Source: Croceivirga radicis (GTDB lineage Bacteria > Bacteroidota > Bacteroidia > Flavobacteriales > Flavobacteriaceae). From it: a DNA stretch of 64,000 nt. The stretch is from positions 124,001 through 188,000 of the forward strand of contig NZ_MTBC01000001.1 of assembly GCF_002072105.2 (NCBI RefSeq). The letters run 5' to 3'. The notes beneath the pieces were generated by a model. The model made no database searches, was not told where the DNA came from, and saw only the letters and a list, made by a program, of their open reading frames with translations. The translations under genes were made by a program, and so were the position numbers. Below are positions 8,720 to 17,820 of the stretch, in pieces (the first letter of the stretch is position 1; each line of letters begins with the position of its first letter).

Positions 8720-9454
8720 ATGTTACAAGCCGTACTCGTAGATGACGAAGCAAAAGCGCTAGAAAGTCTAAGTTGGGAATTAAGCAATTTAAGTAATGAA
8801 GTTAACATTGTAGCATCGTTTACAGATGCACATGAAGCTCTTAATTACCTAGAACTAAACACACCAGATTGTCTTTTTCTAGATATAGAAATGCCCTTGA
8901 TGGATGGCTTTCAATTTATAAAAAGTTTAAAAAACAAGAATTTTCCGGTAGTTATTACAACAGCCTATAACCAATACGCGTTAAAAGCACTTAAAAATGA
9001 AGCGATAGATTACCTTTTAAAGCCTATTGACACAGATGATTTAAACGACACTATTGTTAAAATCAAAAAATATAACGATAAGCATCAAACTTCCGAAAAG
9101 TTAGAACAGATATTATTAAATTTCAATTCTAGGTCTTTAGATAAAAAGATTACCATTAACACAGACGGCAAGTTATTATTTTTAGAAAGTGATGAAATTA
9201 TGTATGCCGAATCTGATGGTAACTACAGTACGTTATATCTACAAGATGGTCAAAAATTGGTACTGACCAAAAAACTGAAAGAAGTTAATGCTATATTACC
9301 AGAAAATTCATTCTTTAGAATACACAATTCGTTTATTGTTAATTTAGGTAAAATTAAAGAGTACCTTAAAACAGACGGTTACGTTATCTTGAAGTCTGGC
9401 CATAAAATTCCGGTTTCTAGGCAAAAAAAATCAGACTTCCTAGACTTATTATAA
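8720..9454 (+). CDS. LytR/AlgR family response regulator (REC-LytTR)
   Basis: A 244-residue cytoplasmic regulator. The N-terminal receiver domain has acidic residues in VDDE (8-10), phospho-acceptor Asp55 in LFLDIEMP, Thr in ITTAYNQYA and the conserved Lys in LLKPID. The C-terminal LytTR DNA-binding domain (about 140-244) is marked by YAESDGNYSTLYL, FFRIHNSFIVNL and ILKSGHKIPVSRQ. It is followed after 9 bp by a LytS-type kinase, its obvious partner. Target genes cannot be read from sequence; LytTR proteins usually bind paired direct repeats. Confidence 0.93.
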   Translation: MLQAVLVDDEAKALESLSWELSNLSNEVNIVASFTDAHEALNYLELNTPDCLFLDIEMPLMDGFQFIKSLKNKNFPVVITTAYNQYALKALKNEAIDYLLKPIDTDDLNDTIVKIKKYNDKHQTSEKLEQILLNFNSRSLDKKITINTDGKLLFLESDEIMYAESDGNYSTLYLQDGQKLVLTKKLKEVNAILPENSFFRIHNSFIVNLGKIKEYLKTDGYVILKSGHKIPVSRQKKSDFLDLL

Positions 9455-9463
9455 TGCAATTGC

Positions 9464-11434
9464 ATGAGGCAACCTACTACCAAACGCTTACCATTTTATC
9501 CAAAATACTTTGTTGTTCTTCAACTTGCAATGCTATTTGTTCTATTTGTTGGTAAGGCACAAGATGGTTTAAAACTAGAGAAACCCTTTGAAGTTACCCT
9601 AAATCAACTTTTAAAAGAAAAACCACTTAACTATGAGGATATAGATGGTTATTTCTATAAATACAAAAAAGACACGCTGTTAATTAAAAGCTTTCTAGAG
9701 CAGGCTATTAAAAAAAAATACCCGGCCGGACAGATTTATGCACTTAATATGATGGGTACTTATTTTAGAAATAAGTCTAACTACCCCAAAGCGGTGGAGG
9801 CCCATGAAGCAGCTCTTGAACTAGCCCAAAAAGTAGAAAATAAAGAGTTAGAGATTAGTAGCCTCAACATGCTTGGAGTTGTTTATAGAAGAACCGATGC
9901 GGTGAGGACCGCTCTAGACTACCATCAACAAGCATTAGAAAAAGCAGAAGCCGTAGCATCTAATTCCAAGGACGTAAAAAAAAGTATCAACATTGCTTTA
10001 AATTCTATTGGTAACATTTACCAAGCCCTAGGACAATATGATTTGGCCATTGGTAATTTTAAAAGGGCATTGGCTTCAGAAATTGAACTTGGCAACAATT
10101 TGGGCTTGGCTATAAACAACCAAAATATAGGAGACTGCCTAGAACAACAAGGCAAGCTAGATGAGGCTCTGGATTACTATAGAAAATCATTAGCCATTAA
10201 TGATGAAATGGATAATGAATACGGCAGGGTTATTTGCAAAAACAGCATTGCACAAATCTATTTAAAGCAGAATATGCCAAATGCAGCCTTGGTGCTATTG
10301 GAACAACTGGTAGAACCTATTTCTAACATTGGTGACAAATTTATATGGACCAGCGTATTGCACAATCTAGGTTGGGCACAAATGAATACAGGAGATTTAA
10401 CTGCTGCAGAAAAAAATATGCGCACCGGATTAAAAATGGCAAGAGACAATGACATTTTGGGACAAGTAATCTATGGCAACAAACTATTGTCCGATCTAGA
10501 AATCAAGAAAAACAATTATCAGCAAGCGTTGGTCTACTTTAAAGAAGCAGAGCGCTATGAAAACGAAATTAAAAGTGATCAGAACAACCGTTATATTAAC
10601 GATTTAATTCTACGGTACGAGGCAGAGAAGCAAACCACCGAAATAAAGGAATTGGCACAGAAAAACGAGTTGATCAACCTTAAATTAAGAAAACACCAAA
10701 CCACAATCCTAGTTAGTGCTTTGCTAACCGGTTTGGTAATTACCATTTTGTTCATCATGTATAGGCAACATCAATCCAATTACGAAAAAAGGGTAATAGG
10801 GTTGGAACAAAATATGTTACGTAGCCAAATGAACCCGCATTTCCTGTTCAACTCTTTAAACTCGATAAAGCTATACATCATCAATAACGATAAAAAGAAC
10901 GCCGTTCATTACTTAAATAAGTTCTCCAAGCTGGTAAGGCGTATTTTAGATGGATCTACCTTAAAAGAAACCACACTGGCAGAAGAACTAGAAACCGCAG
11001 AACTTTACTTGAACATTGAAAACATTCGATTTTCCAATACCATAGATTATAAAATAGAAATTACGGAAGGCCTAGATCCAGAGACTTTAAAATTACCGTC
11101 TTTAATACTTCAGCCTTTTTTAGAGAATGCCATATGGCATGGCCTAAGCTCTAAAGAAGGTGAAAAAAAATTACGGGTTACCATTACACCAAAAAACGAT
11201 TACCACATACATATTAATATTATTGACAATGGTGTAGGTAGGGCAACATCAGAAAAAATAAAGGAAAAACGTGTAATTAAAAGAAAATCTGTTGGTATAG
11301 ATATCACAAAAGAGCGCTTGGCCAACTTCGCAAAAGACTACCAGAATGATTACAGCGTGGATATTATTGACCTTTTTGACGAAAAAGGAAAACCCAACGG
11401 CACCAAAGTAGTTATAGAAATACCTACTATTTAA
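9464..11434 (+). CDS. TPR-containing LytS-type sensor histidine kinase
   Basis: A 656-residue inner-membrane kinase. An N-terminal signal-like segment (about residues 10-30, ending FVGKAQ) is followed by an exported sensor of about six tetratricopeptide repeats (residues about 60-370; ALNMMGTYFRNKSNYPKAVE, ALNSIGNIYQALGQYDLAI). After a coiled coil comes one membrane helix (about 412-435). The cytoplasmic His_kinase domain has RSQMNPHFLFNSLNSI with the phospho-accepting His. An ATPase domain follows with LQPFLENAIWHG and DNGVG. This is the standard bacteroidete partner of LytTR regulators. Its end overlaps the convergent DUF3109 gene by 8 bp. Confidence 0.93.
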   Translation: MRQPTTKRLPFYPKYFVVLQLAMLFVLFVGKAQDGLKLEKPFEVTLNQLLKEKPLNYEDIDGYFYKYKKDTLLIKSFLEQAIKKKYPAGQIYALNMMGTYFRNKSNYPKAVEAHEAALELAQKVENKELEISSLNMLGVVYRRTDAVRTALDYHQQALEKAEAVASNSKDVKKSINIALNSIGNIYQALGQYDLAIGNFKRALASEIELGNNLGLAINNQNIGDCLEQQGKLDEALDYYRKSLAINDEMDNEYGRVICKNSIAQIYLKQNMPNAALVLLEQLVEPISNIGDKFIWTSVLHNLGWAQMNTGDLTAAEKNMRTGLKMARDNDILGQVIYGNKLLSDLEIKKNNYQQALVYFKEAERYENEIKSDQNNRYINDLILRYEAEKQTTEIKELAQKNELINLKLRKHQTTILVSALLTGLVITILFIMYRQHQSNYEKRVIGLEQNMLRSQMNPHFLFNSLNSIKLYIINNDKKNAVHYLNKFSKLVRRILDGSTLKETTLAEELETAELYLNIENIRFSNTIDYKIEITEGLDPETLKLPSLILQPFLENAIWHGLSSKEGEKKLRVTITPKNDYHIHINIIDNGVGRATSEKIKEKRVIKRKSVGIDITKERLANFAKDYQNDYSVDIIDLFDEKGKPNGTKVVIEIPTI

Positions 11435-11996
11435 GGTGCTGTGCAGCTACTTCTTCCAATTCTTGGTACCAATCCGCACCAAACTTTCTTACCAAAGCCT
11501 CTTTCACAAATTTGTAGATAGGCACTTTAAGTTCTGCCCCCAGCGTACAAGCATCATCACAAATAGCCCATTTATGGTAATTTACAGCCGTAAAAGCTGA
11601 ATATTCCCTAGTCCTAACCGGATAGAGATGACAAGAGACCGGTTTTTTCCAATCGGTTAAACCATCATTATATGCTTCTTCTAACGCACATTTGGCCATA
11701 CCATCCTTGGCAAAAACAACGTAGGCACACTCTTCATGGTTTACCAAAGGTGTTTCCCATTCTCCATCCCAACCCTTTACGAAGGTACCCTGCTCCTCTA
11801 TTGCTTTAATACCTTCTTTTCTTAGATAGGGCTTAACGGTCTTATACACCTTTTCTAAAATAGGTAGTTCTTGGTCTGTTAAGGGTGCACCAGACTCACC
11901 CTCCACACAACAAGCCCCTTTGCATGCGTTTAAATTGCACACAAAATCCTTTTCTATAATTTCCTCAGAGATGAGTGTTTTACCAATTTGAAACAT
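11427..11996 (-). CDS. DUF3109 family Cys-rich protein
   Basis: A 189-residue cytoplasmic protein with clustered cysteines that could bind zinc or an Fe-S cluster: FVCNLNACKGACCVEGE near residue 21-33, ECAYVVF, MAKCALEEAY, VSCHLYPVR and AICDDACTLG. The pattern is that of DUF3109, a family widespread in Bacteroidota with no established function, related to YkgJ-type CxxxCxxCC proteins. The gene converges with and overlaps the TPR kinase gene by 8 bp and is divergent from marC, each with its own promoter element. Confidence 0.85.
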   Translation of the reverse strand: MFQIGKTLISEEIIEKDFVCNLNACKGACCVEGESGAPLTDQELPILEKVYKTVKPYLRKEGIKAIEEQGTFVKGWDGEWETPLVNHEECAYVVFAKDGMAKCALEEAYNDGLTDWKKPVSCHLYPVRTREYSAFTAVNYHKWAICDDACTLGAELKVPIYKFVKEALVRKFGADWYQELEEVAAQHLK

Positions 11997-12014
11997 ACCT
12001 AAAATTTAGTTGCA

Positions 12015-12022
12015 CAAATTTA
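12015..12022 (-). promoter_or_regulatory. Bacteroidota minus-7 element for the DUF3109 gene
   Basis: The minus strand reads TAAATTTG, an exact TAnnTTTG match 19 nt upstream of the ATG at 11996. A TTG lies 23 nt further upstream. Confidence 0.6.
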
Positions 12023-12058
12023 ATAGGGTTTTAGTAAAACAGCCGCAATAAATAACTG

Positions 12059-12066
12059 TAGATTTG
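12059..12066 (+). promoter_or_regulatory. Bacteroidota minus-7 element for marC-like gene
   Basis: TAGATTTG matches TAnnTTTG exactly and lies 21 nt upstream of the ATG at 12088. This supports 12088 as the start rather than the upstream TTG at 12064, which would be inside the promoter. Confidence 0.65.
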
Positions 12067-12087
12067 CACCGTAAAATTAATAGCACC

Positions 12088-12666
12088 ATGAATTTTAATT
12101 TTAAGGAAATAGTTACGGCCACTATGGTACTCTTTGCTGTAATAGATATTTTAGGTAGTATACCCATTATTATCTCTTTACGTAAGAAGGTGGGGCATAT
12201 ACAATCTGAAAAAGCCGCTTTAGTAGCCATTGGTATAATGGTTGCCTTTTTATTTGTTGGAGAAAGCATCTTAAACCTTATTGGTATAGATATAAATTCT
12301 TTTGCCGTAGCTGGTGCATTTGTAATTTTCTTCTTGGCATTGGAAATGATTTTGGGCATACCGTTGTTTAGGGACGATGAACCCAAAACGGCTTCTGTGG
12401 TACCCATAGCTTTTCCCTTAATTGCTGGTGCAGGTACCATGACTTCTATCCTATCTTTACGAGCAGAATTTCATGTAGAAAACATTATTGTTGCCATTGT
12501 AGTAAACATGGCATTTGTATACCTAGTCTTAAAATCATCCAAAAAAATTGAAAAACTACTTGGCCCTAATGGATTAGAGGTTATAAGAAAAGTTTTTGGC
12601 GTAATTTTGTTGGCAATAGCGGTTAAGCTATTTGCAGCGAATATTAATGAATTAATGGGACGATGA
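12088..12666 (+). CDS. MarC family integral membrane protein
   Basis: A 192-residue protein with six hydrophobic segments, starting MNFNFKEIVTATMVLFAVIDILGS. The conserved DILGSIPI segment and the IPLIAGAGTMTS-like segment (AFPLIAGAGTMTSIL) identify the MarC/SNARE-associated family. Despite its name MarC is not a proven drug exporter; the function is unknown. The start at 12088 is chosen because a TAnnTTTG promoter element sits just upstream. The stop overlaps the next gene's start as ATGA. Confidence 0.9.
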   Translation: MNFNFKEIVTATMVLFAVIDILGSIPIIISLRKKVGHIQSEKAALVAIGIMVAFLFVGESILNLIGIDINSFAVAGAFVIFFLALEMILGIPLFRDDEPKTASVVPIAFPLIAGAGTMTSILSLRAEFHVENIIVAIVVNMAFVYLVLKSSKKIEKLLGPNGLEVIRKVFGVILLAIAVKLFAANINELMGR

Positions 12667-12863
12667 ACAAGACACTGTACATAATACTTTCTGTTTTAGC
12701 ATTAGCACTTATAATTTACAACATAACCCTTTTAGACTTTGACAACCTTTTTGCCGGAGATAGTCTAATTGCGTGTATTGGTATAATGGCCTCTTTATGT
12801 GCCATTGTATTGATATTAATTTTTGCCACCTCTAAAAAAATAGAGAACAAGTTAAAGCAGTAA
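12663..12863 (+). CDS. small two-helix membrane protein, unknown
   Basis: A 66-residue protein with two hydrophobic segments (about residues 4-23 and 35-56) and a lysine-rich tail (KKIENKLKQ), so it should sit in the inner membrane with a cytoplasmic C-terminus. It starts inside the marC-like stop codon (ATGA overlap), implying coupled translation. It may be an accessory subunit of the MarC protein, but no function is known. It ends 5 bp before the convergent protease gene. Confidence 0.8.
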   Translation: MNKTLYIILSVLALALIIYNITLLDFDNLFAGDSLIACIGIMASLCAIVLILIFATSKKIENKLKQ

Positions 12864-12868
12864 GCTCA

Positions 12869-14473
12869 CTAATTTTCTTGGGGTTCCGCTACCTTTTGGT
12901 CTAAAGCTATAACTTTGGCCAACATTTTGTCTTGGCTAGATTTTATTTTGGCAGCAGCATTAGGCGAGTAAAGTTGTTCGGCAATATTGGCTTTTAGATA
13001 GGTTTTGATCAACTGTTCGTTGGCATAAAAATCCATACGGATGTTTCGGTTTAACAAGAAATCTATAAACCGCTCAAAGATGATATCATCTATATGGTAT
13101 TCCTCTAAAAACTCTTTTTCTGGATAATTGGCAAACCTACTGCGATCTAACTCTAAGAAAGAGAATGCATAGTTAGAAAAATAACCAGCAGCATCTAAAC
13201 CTAAAACACGTTCATGGTCTAGAGATTCTATAGGCACAAATGCATCTGGTATTATACCACCACCGCCGTATACCACCTTTCCTTTAGGCGTAGTAAACTT
13301 AAGGGAATCTGCCACTTTAATACTATCTACGGAAACCATTTCTCCGCTATGGTAACGCTCCATAAATTGCTGGTAATAATCGTCATGACCCTTGTTATAT
13401 GGTTTTTGAATGGAACGTCCGGTTGGTGTGTAGTATCTAGACACTGTTAGACGTACGGCAGAACCATCTCCCAGATCCATCTCACGCTGCACCAAACCTT
13501 TACCAAAAGAACGCCTGCCAACAATGGTACCTAAATCGTTATCCTGTAAAGCCCCCGCAATAATCTCACTAGCAGAAGCAGAACGTTCGTTGATCAATAC
13601 ATACACTGGTTTGTTTTCAAAGCTACCTTTATCAGTTGCAAATACCTTGTCTATATTGCCTTTCTTGTTTTTGGTAAATAAAATAAGTTTTCCATCGGTT
13701 AAAAACTCATCCGCCATTTTTTCGGCAATTCCCAAATAGCCACCAGGATTATCCCGTAAATCCAACACCAATTTCTGGGCCCCATTTCGCTGTAAATTCA
13801 ACAAGGCAGCCTTAAATTCTTTAAATGTAGATTCCGCAAAACGGTTAATTTTTAGGTACCCCATATCATCGTTAACCATAAATTGGGCATCTACACTACG
13901 TATGGGCACTACTCCCCTTTTTAAGGTTACATCAAATATCCTGTCTTCAGATTTTCTATAGACCGTTAGATCAACTTTGCTCCCTTTTTCTCCTTTAAGC
14001 CGGGTTACCAAATCGGCGTTTGGTATACGTTTCCCAAAAATAGTATCGCCGTTGGCAATGAGAATTTTATCTCCTGCAAGCAAACCCTTTTGGTCACTTG
14101 GCCCGTCTTTAATGGTCCTAACTATGGTAACGGTATCCTTTACTTTGTTAAAACTTATGCCAATACCTACAAAATCGCCCTTCATGTTCTCGGCAACGGA
14201 TTCCATTTCTTCTTTTGGAATGTAAACCGAGTGTGGATCTAGTTTACCCAGAATATTATTTACGGTAACATCCACAATACTATCCGTATCTATATCGTCT
14301 ACGTATTCGTAATCTATATAATCTATTAATCTATTGAGCTTGTCTTTTTTGGAATTGGTAGAAAAAAGCCTTTCTGGCGAATCGTCAAAATGAAGCTTGC
14401 CACCAATAAAAATACCCAATGCCAAAGCAAGGGCTAGAACAGTTGGCAATATGTACCTGTATTTTTTGTTCAT
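12869..14473 (-). CDS. S41 family carboxy-terminal processing peptidase
   Basis: A 534-residue exported protease. An N-terminal membrane anchor or signal (about residues 7-24) leads to a tail-specific-protease N-domain. A PDZ domain follows (about 85-170; GDFVGIGISF, IVRTIKDGPSDQKGLLAGDKI). The catalytic S41 core has ERSASASEIIAGALQDN with the nucleophile Ser and RRSFGKGLVQ with the Lys general base. Enzymes of this type cut periplasmic proteins at their C-terminal tails. The gene is followed upstream at 3 bp by dCMP deaminase, a common flavobacterial gene pair, so the two are probably co-transcribed. Confidence 0.93.
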   Translation of the reverse strand: MNKKYRYILPTVLALALALGIFIGGKLHFDDSPERLFSTNSKKDKLNRLIDYIDYEYVDDIDTDSIVDVTVNNILGKLDPHSVYIPKEEMESVAENMKGDFVGIGISFNKVKDTVTIVRTIKDGPSDQKGLLAGDKILIANGDTIFGKRIPNADLVTRLKGEKGSKVDLTVYRKSEDRIFDVTLKRGVVPIRSVDAQFMVNDDMGYLKINRFAESTFKEFKAALLNLQRNGAQKLVLDLRDNPGGYLGIAEKMADEFLTDGKLILFTKNKKGNIDKVFATDKGSFENKPVYVLINERSASASEIIAGALQDNDLGTIVGRRSFGKGLVQREMDLGDGSAVRLTVSRYYTPTGRSIQKPYNKGHDDYYQQFMERYHSGEMVSVDSIKVADSLKFTTPKGKVVYGGGGIIPDAFVPIESLDHERVLGLDAAGYFSNYAFSFLELDRSRFANYPEKEFLEEYHIDDIIFERFIDFLLNRNIRMDFYANEQLIKTYLKANIAEQLYSPNAAAKIKSSQDKMLAKVIALDQKVAEPQEN

Positions 14474-14476
14474 TTT

Positions 14477-14914
14477 TTAAACGGTTTCTTCTACTACCGG
14501 CATATGTACAATTTCCACGCCAGCTTTTTCTAGAAATCTTAAACCAGAATCGTCCTTATAGGCATTTTGGTATACAATACGCTTAATCCCTGATTGGTGT
14601 ATTAATTTACTACACTCTTTACAGGGCGATAAGGTAATATACAAGGTAGCTCCATTACAAGATTGTGTAGAGGCGGCAACTTTTGAAATGGCATTGGCCT
14701 CTGCGTGCAGCACATACCATTTTGTATACCCCGCTTCATCTTCACAAAAGTTCTCAAACCCTGTTGGCGTACCATTATACCCATCAGAAATAATCATCCT
14801 ATCTTTTACGATAATGGCACCAACCTGTTTTCTTTTACAGTAAGACAGCTTACCCCATTCCTTGGCCATTCTTAAATAGGCACGGTCGTATTTCTCTTGT
14901 TTGGAGATTTTCAT
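14477..14914 (-). CDS. dCMP deaminase family protein
   Basis: A 145-residue cytoplasmic deaminase. The zinc-binding motifs are VLHAEANAI (about residue 70), with His ligand and catalytic Glu, and LSPCKECSKLI with two Cys ligands. KRKQVGAIIVKD and DGYNGTPTGFEN are specific to the dCMP/ComEB branch, which converts dCMP to dUMP for thymidylate synthesis. It lies 3 bp upstream of the S41 protease gene. Length is typical for the family. Confidence 0.92.
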   Translation of the reverse strand: MKISKQEKYDRAYLRMAKEWGKLSYCKRKQVGAIIVKDRMIISDGYNGTPTGFENFCEDEAGYTKWYVLHAEANAISKVAASTQSCNGATLYITLSPCKECSKLIHQSGIKRIVYQNAYKDDSGLRFLEKAGVEIVHMPVVEETV

Positions 14915-14977
14915 TTTCTAAAGATATCGGCTTTACAAGGCAACATCAATTATTTTGCCATAATATTAACGCTTCTA

Positions 14978-15562
14978 CTATAATGGAAACGTAGCTATTA
15001 GCATTGGTATTGTTATGATCAATATTAAAATTGATAATGCGATTATAAACCAATTTTGCTTCTGTTTTAGTAAGTTAAGCCATATGTAAGAAAGCAACAG
15101 TATAATTGCAATGATAGTTACTTGAGATAGTTCTATACCCGCCGCAAAACCTAATAGCGGCACTATCTTTTCGGTTTCTTCTGCCATCATCATATTAAAA
15201 TAATTAGAGAAACCAAAGCCGTGTATAAAACCAAAAAAAGCGGTTGCCAAAGCGGTAAAATACCAGCCCGTGTTGTTACTTGGTCTAGAAACCCGGTATA
15301 GGTTAAAAATAGCGGTTAATGCTATGGTTACAGGTATTAAAAATTCTATCCAACTTACATCTACCCGTAAAATATCATAAGCAGATAGCGCCAACGATGT
15401 ACAATGGGTAATGGTAAAAACAGTTGCCAATAACAAAACCCAACGCCATTTTTTAAAGCTAAAAGGCAAGGCCAAAGCAGATAAAAATAAGATATGATCG
15501 TATGCGTTTAGGTCTAACACATGTTCTATTCCCAATTTTAGATATAACCAAAAATTCTCCAT
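14978..15562 (-). CDS. HupE/UreJ family membrane protein
   Basis: A 194-residue polytopic protein with six hydrophobic helices. FWLYLKLGIEHVLDLNAYDHILFL, TITHCTSLALS and GFIHGFGFS contain the conserved His residues of the HupE/UreJ family, which is linked to nickel or cobalt handling in other bacteria. Flavobacterial members usually stand alone without urease or hydrogenase, as here, so the metal role is only a family inference. Confidence 0.87.
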   Translation of the reverse strand: MENFWLYLKLGIEHVLDLNAYDHILFLSALALPFSFKKWRWVLLLATVFTITHCTSLALSAYDILRVDVSWIEFLIPVTIALTAIFNLYRVSRPSNNTGWYFTALATAFFGFIHGFGFSNYFNMMMAEETEKIVPLLGFAAGIELSQVTIIAIILLLSYIWLNLLKQKQNWFIIALSILILIITIPMLIATFPL

Positions 15563-15747
15563 TAGTTGTTTATGAGTTGTGGTACGAAAATAAGTAAATA
15601 CAGCTGTAGCTGTTTCAAAAATCTACTTAACATATCCATTATTTTTATTTAAAACAAATCTAAACTAGTCTTGTTCAAACTAAAAAGCCATTGTATTTTA
15701 GCGCACCTGTTAAAACAGCTTACTTGCTCAATTAGTACTTGATAAAC

Positions 15748-16902
15748 ATGACCAAAAAAAAGACCTACGGCCTAAGGGCACTTTTAAATGATATTCATCT
15801 TTGGTTGGGCCTAATTAGTGGCCTAATTATATTTCTTGTATGCCTAAGTGGCACCATCTTAACCTTTGAAAAAGAAATTGAAGGGTGGTTTCAAAAAGAA
15901 TTGGTAGTTAAACCTAAGGGCAATAAGCAACCTTTAAATAAACTGGTACAACTTCCAACCTTAAAGGAAAAAGGCACACTTACTGCCGTAACATTACCTA
16001 CAAATGGAAAACAACCATATGTTTTCTCTATTAAAGAAGACCCAAAACAACGTAGGGGCACCCAATATGAAGTAAATCCCTACACTGGCGAAATTTTAAA
16101 ACCTGAAAAATCTAGCGCGGAAGGCTTTATGCGTTTTATGTTCCGGTTACATAGATGGTTATTGTTAGATACTAGTATTGGAAGGCCTATTGTTGGTGTT
16201 GCAACCATTGTATTCCTCATCCTATCGTTAACCGGAATTGTACTTTGGTTTCCGAAAAAAATAAAGTGGAAGTACGTTAAAGCGGGCCTTAAAATTAAGA
16301 CCGATGCCAATTGGAAGCGAATAAATCATGATTTACACAATACACTTGGTTTTTACGCTTGTATATTAATCCTAATTATGGGGTTAACCGGGCTCTGCTG
16401 GTCTTTTGAAGGATACCGGGATGGTTTAAGCCGTGTTTTGGGCACTCCTGTTTTTAATAGAGGAGGTGCGCCTAAAATTTCTGCCGGCAACACAAATGGT
16501 AAACAACTTACCTTAGAAGAGGCAGTGGCCTTGGCAAACAAAGAACTTTCCTATGCTGGGGAGTTAACTATAAGTTTACCCAATAAAAAGAACCCATTTT
16601 ACAACTTTAGGAAATTGGCAGACGCAAGCTTTTCTACCGTTGCACATGACCAATTAACCCTTACGACCACAGGAACTATACTAAACAAAGAAATTTATGC
16701 GGATAAGCCCTTAAATGTAAAAATAGCCGGTGCCATAAAATCTTTGCATACGGGTACCATTTACGGCACTTTTAGTAAAATACTCTATTTTTTTGCCTGT
16801 CTAGTGGGTACTAGTTTGCCAATTACCGGCACCTTTATTTACATTAACAAATTAAAGAAGAAACGCAAAAGAAACCGTGTTCCCAAAGAGGCAATGGCTT
16901 AA
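15748..16902 (+). CDS. PepSY-associated TM-helix (PiuB-type) membrane protein
   Basis: A 384-residue inner-membrane protein. After a basic start (MTKKKTYGLRALLNDIHLWLGL) the first helix contains the conserved HLWLGLISG. Two further helix pairs surround FMFRLHRWLLLD and RINHDLHNTLGFYA, with His residues that could bind haem. The last helix is followed by a basic tail. PepSY-TM proteins are often ferric reductases or siderophore-utilisation proteins in Bacteroidota. I place the start at ATG 15748 rather than TTG 15739. The 3' end overlaps the convergent TerB-DnaJ gene by 4 bp. Confidence 0.87.
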   Translation: MTKKKTYGLRALLNDIHLWLGLISGLIIFLVCLSGTILTFEKEIEGWFQKELVVKPKGNKQPLNKLVQLPTLKEKGTLTAVTLPTNGKQPYVFSIKEDPKQRRGTQYEVNPYTGEILKPEKSSAEGFMRFMFRLHRWLLLDTSIGRPIVGVATIVFLILSLTGIVLWFPKKIKWKYVKAGLKIKTDANWKRINHDLHNTLGFYACILILIMGLTGLCWSFEGYRDGLSRVLGTPVFNRGGAPKISAGNTNGKQLTLEEAVALANKELSYAGELTISLPNKKNPFYNFRKLADASFSTVAHDQLTLTTTGTILNKEIYADKPLNVKIAGAIKSLHTGTIYGTFSKILYFFACLVGTSLPITGTFIYINKLKKKRKRNRVPKEAMA

Positions 16903-17636
16903 ACCATTCCTCTTTCTTTCTGAATGGTTTCGTAGGCTTTTTGAACTTGTTTAAATTTTTCTTCGGCACCCTTTTTAATGGCTTCATCTTCTGTAACCAC
17001 GCGATCCGGATGGTATTTTTTTGCCATATTCCTATATGCTTTTTTTACGGCATCGTCCGTTGCCGTACGGTCTATTTCCAAGATTTTGTAGGCATTGTCC
17101 GCTTGCTGTATAAACATGGCCTTTATGCTTTCAAAATCGTAGTTACCAATGCGCAAGTAGGCAGCAATTTCTTTTAATTTAGCTACTTCCGCTTGGCTTA
17201 CCTGCCCGTCGGACTGGGCAATACCAAAAAGAAAATGAATCAATTGCAAACGTACTTCGTGCCGGGTACGTTGGTTTAAGTAGGCACATATCTTAGCTGC
17301 GGAAATTTCCCTTTTCTTAATTACATCGTTAAACGTCCTAAAAATAGCATTGGCCTTTTCCTTACCATAGGTACTTATAAAATATTGTCTAACATAATCT
17401 AGCTCTCGCTGGCTAACATGCCCATCTGCCTTAATAACAATAGAACATAAAGAGAGTAAGTTAAGTTCAAAATCTGCAGGCGAAACGGTTTGTTTGGTAA
17501 AATCCCTAAACACCGTATTACCAGATTTACTGCCAGAATTTAGGTTATCTAAAAAGCTACCCACAATAAATCCCAAGATAGCCCCTGGAAATCGTAAAAA
17601 AGTATAGCCTAAAACCGCGGCCACCCATTTAATCAT
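16899..17636 (-). CDS. TerB-like and DnaJ domain protein (DjlA-like)
   Basis: A 245-residue protein. A short N-terminal membrane segment (MIKWVAAVLGYTFLRFPGAI; glycine-rich) is followed by a TerB/DjlA-type helical domain (about 50-165; LNLLSLCSIVIKADGHVSQRELDYV, GIAQSDGQVSQAEV). It ends in a J domain with the diagnostic HPD in KKYHPDR. It probably acts as a membrane-linked DnaK co-chaperone. I chose ATG 17636 because a TATCTTTG promoter element at 17655-17662 would lie inside the longer TTG-initiated frame. Confidence 0.87.
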   Translation of the reverse strand: MIKWVAAVLGYTFLRFPGAILGFIVGSFLDNLNSGSKSGNTVFRDFTKQTVSPADFELNLLSLCSIVIKADGHVSQRELDYVRQYFISTYGKEKANAIFRTFNDVIKKREISAAKICAYLNQRTRHEVRLQLIHFLFGIAQSDGQVSQAEVAKLKEIAAYLRIGNYDFESIKAMFIQQADNAYKILEIDRTATDDAVKKAYRNMAKKYHPDRVVTEDEAIKKGAEEKFKQVQKAYETIQKERGMV

Positions 17637-17654
17637 CTTAAACAAATTTAGCCG

Positions 17655-17662
17655 CAAAGATA
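17655..17662 (-). promoter_or_regulatory. minus-7 element for the TerB-DnaJ gene
   Basis: The minus strand reads TATCTTTG, an exact TAnnTTTG match 19 nt before the ATG at 17636. It decides the start codon. Confidence 0.65.
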
Positions 17663-17790
17663 GTGTTTAGAGTTGGTAACCGCTGTTGTACGTATGCTAG
17701 TCCTGGTTTTGCATGACCCTAAAACCTTAAGACAACAAGACCCTTGTAAATCTTAAAATATATTTAGCAAACAAAAAGGTATCAATTTGG

Positions 17791-17798
17791 TATCTTTG
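17791..17798 (+). promoter_or_regulatory. minus-7 element for the bacilliredoxin gene
   Basis: TATCTTTG matches TAnnTTTG exactly, 22 nt before the ATG at 17821. No clean TTG lies at the usual upstream distance. Confidence 0.65.
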
Positions 17799-17820
17799 AC
17801 CTTAGAAAAAATTTGATTCT

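Noticed and set aside
12006-12440. 144-codon minus-strand ORF
   Set aside because: It is the shadow of the MarC-like gene, whose helices and conserved motifs are clear; the shadow is basic low-complexity sequence.
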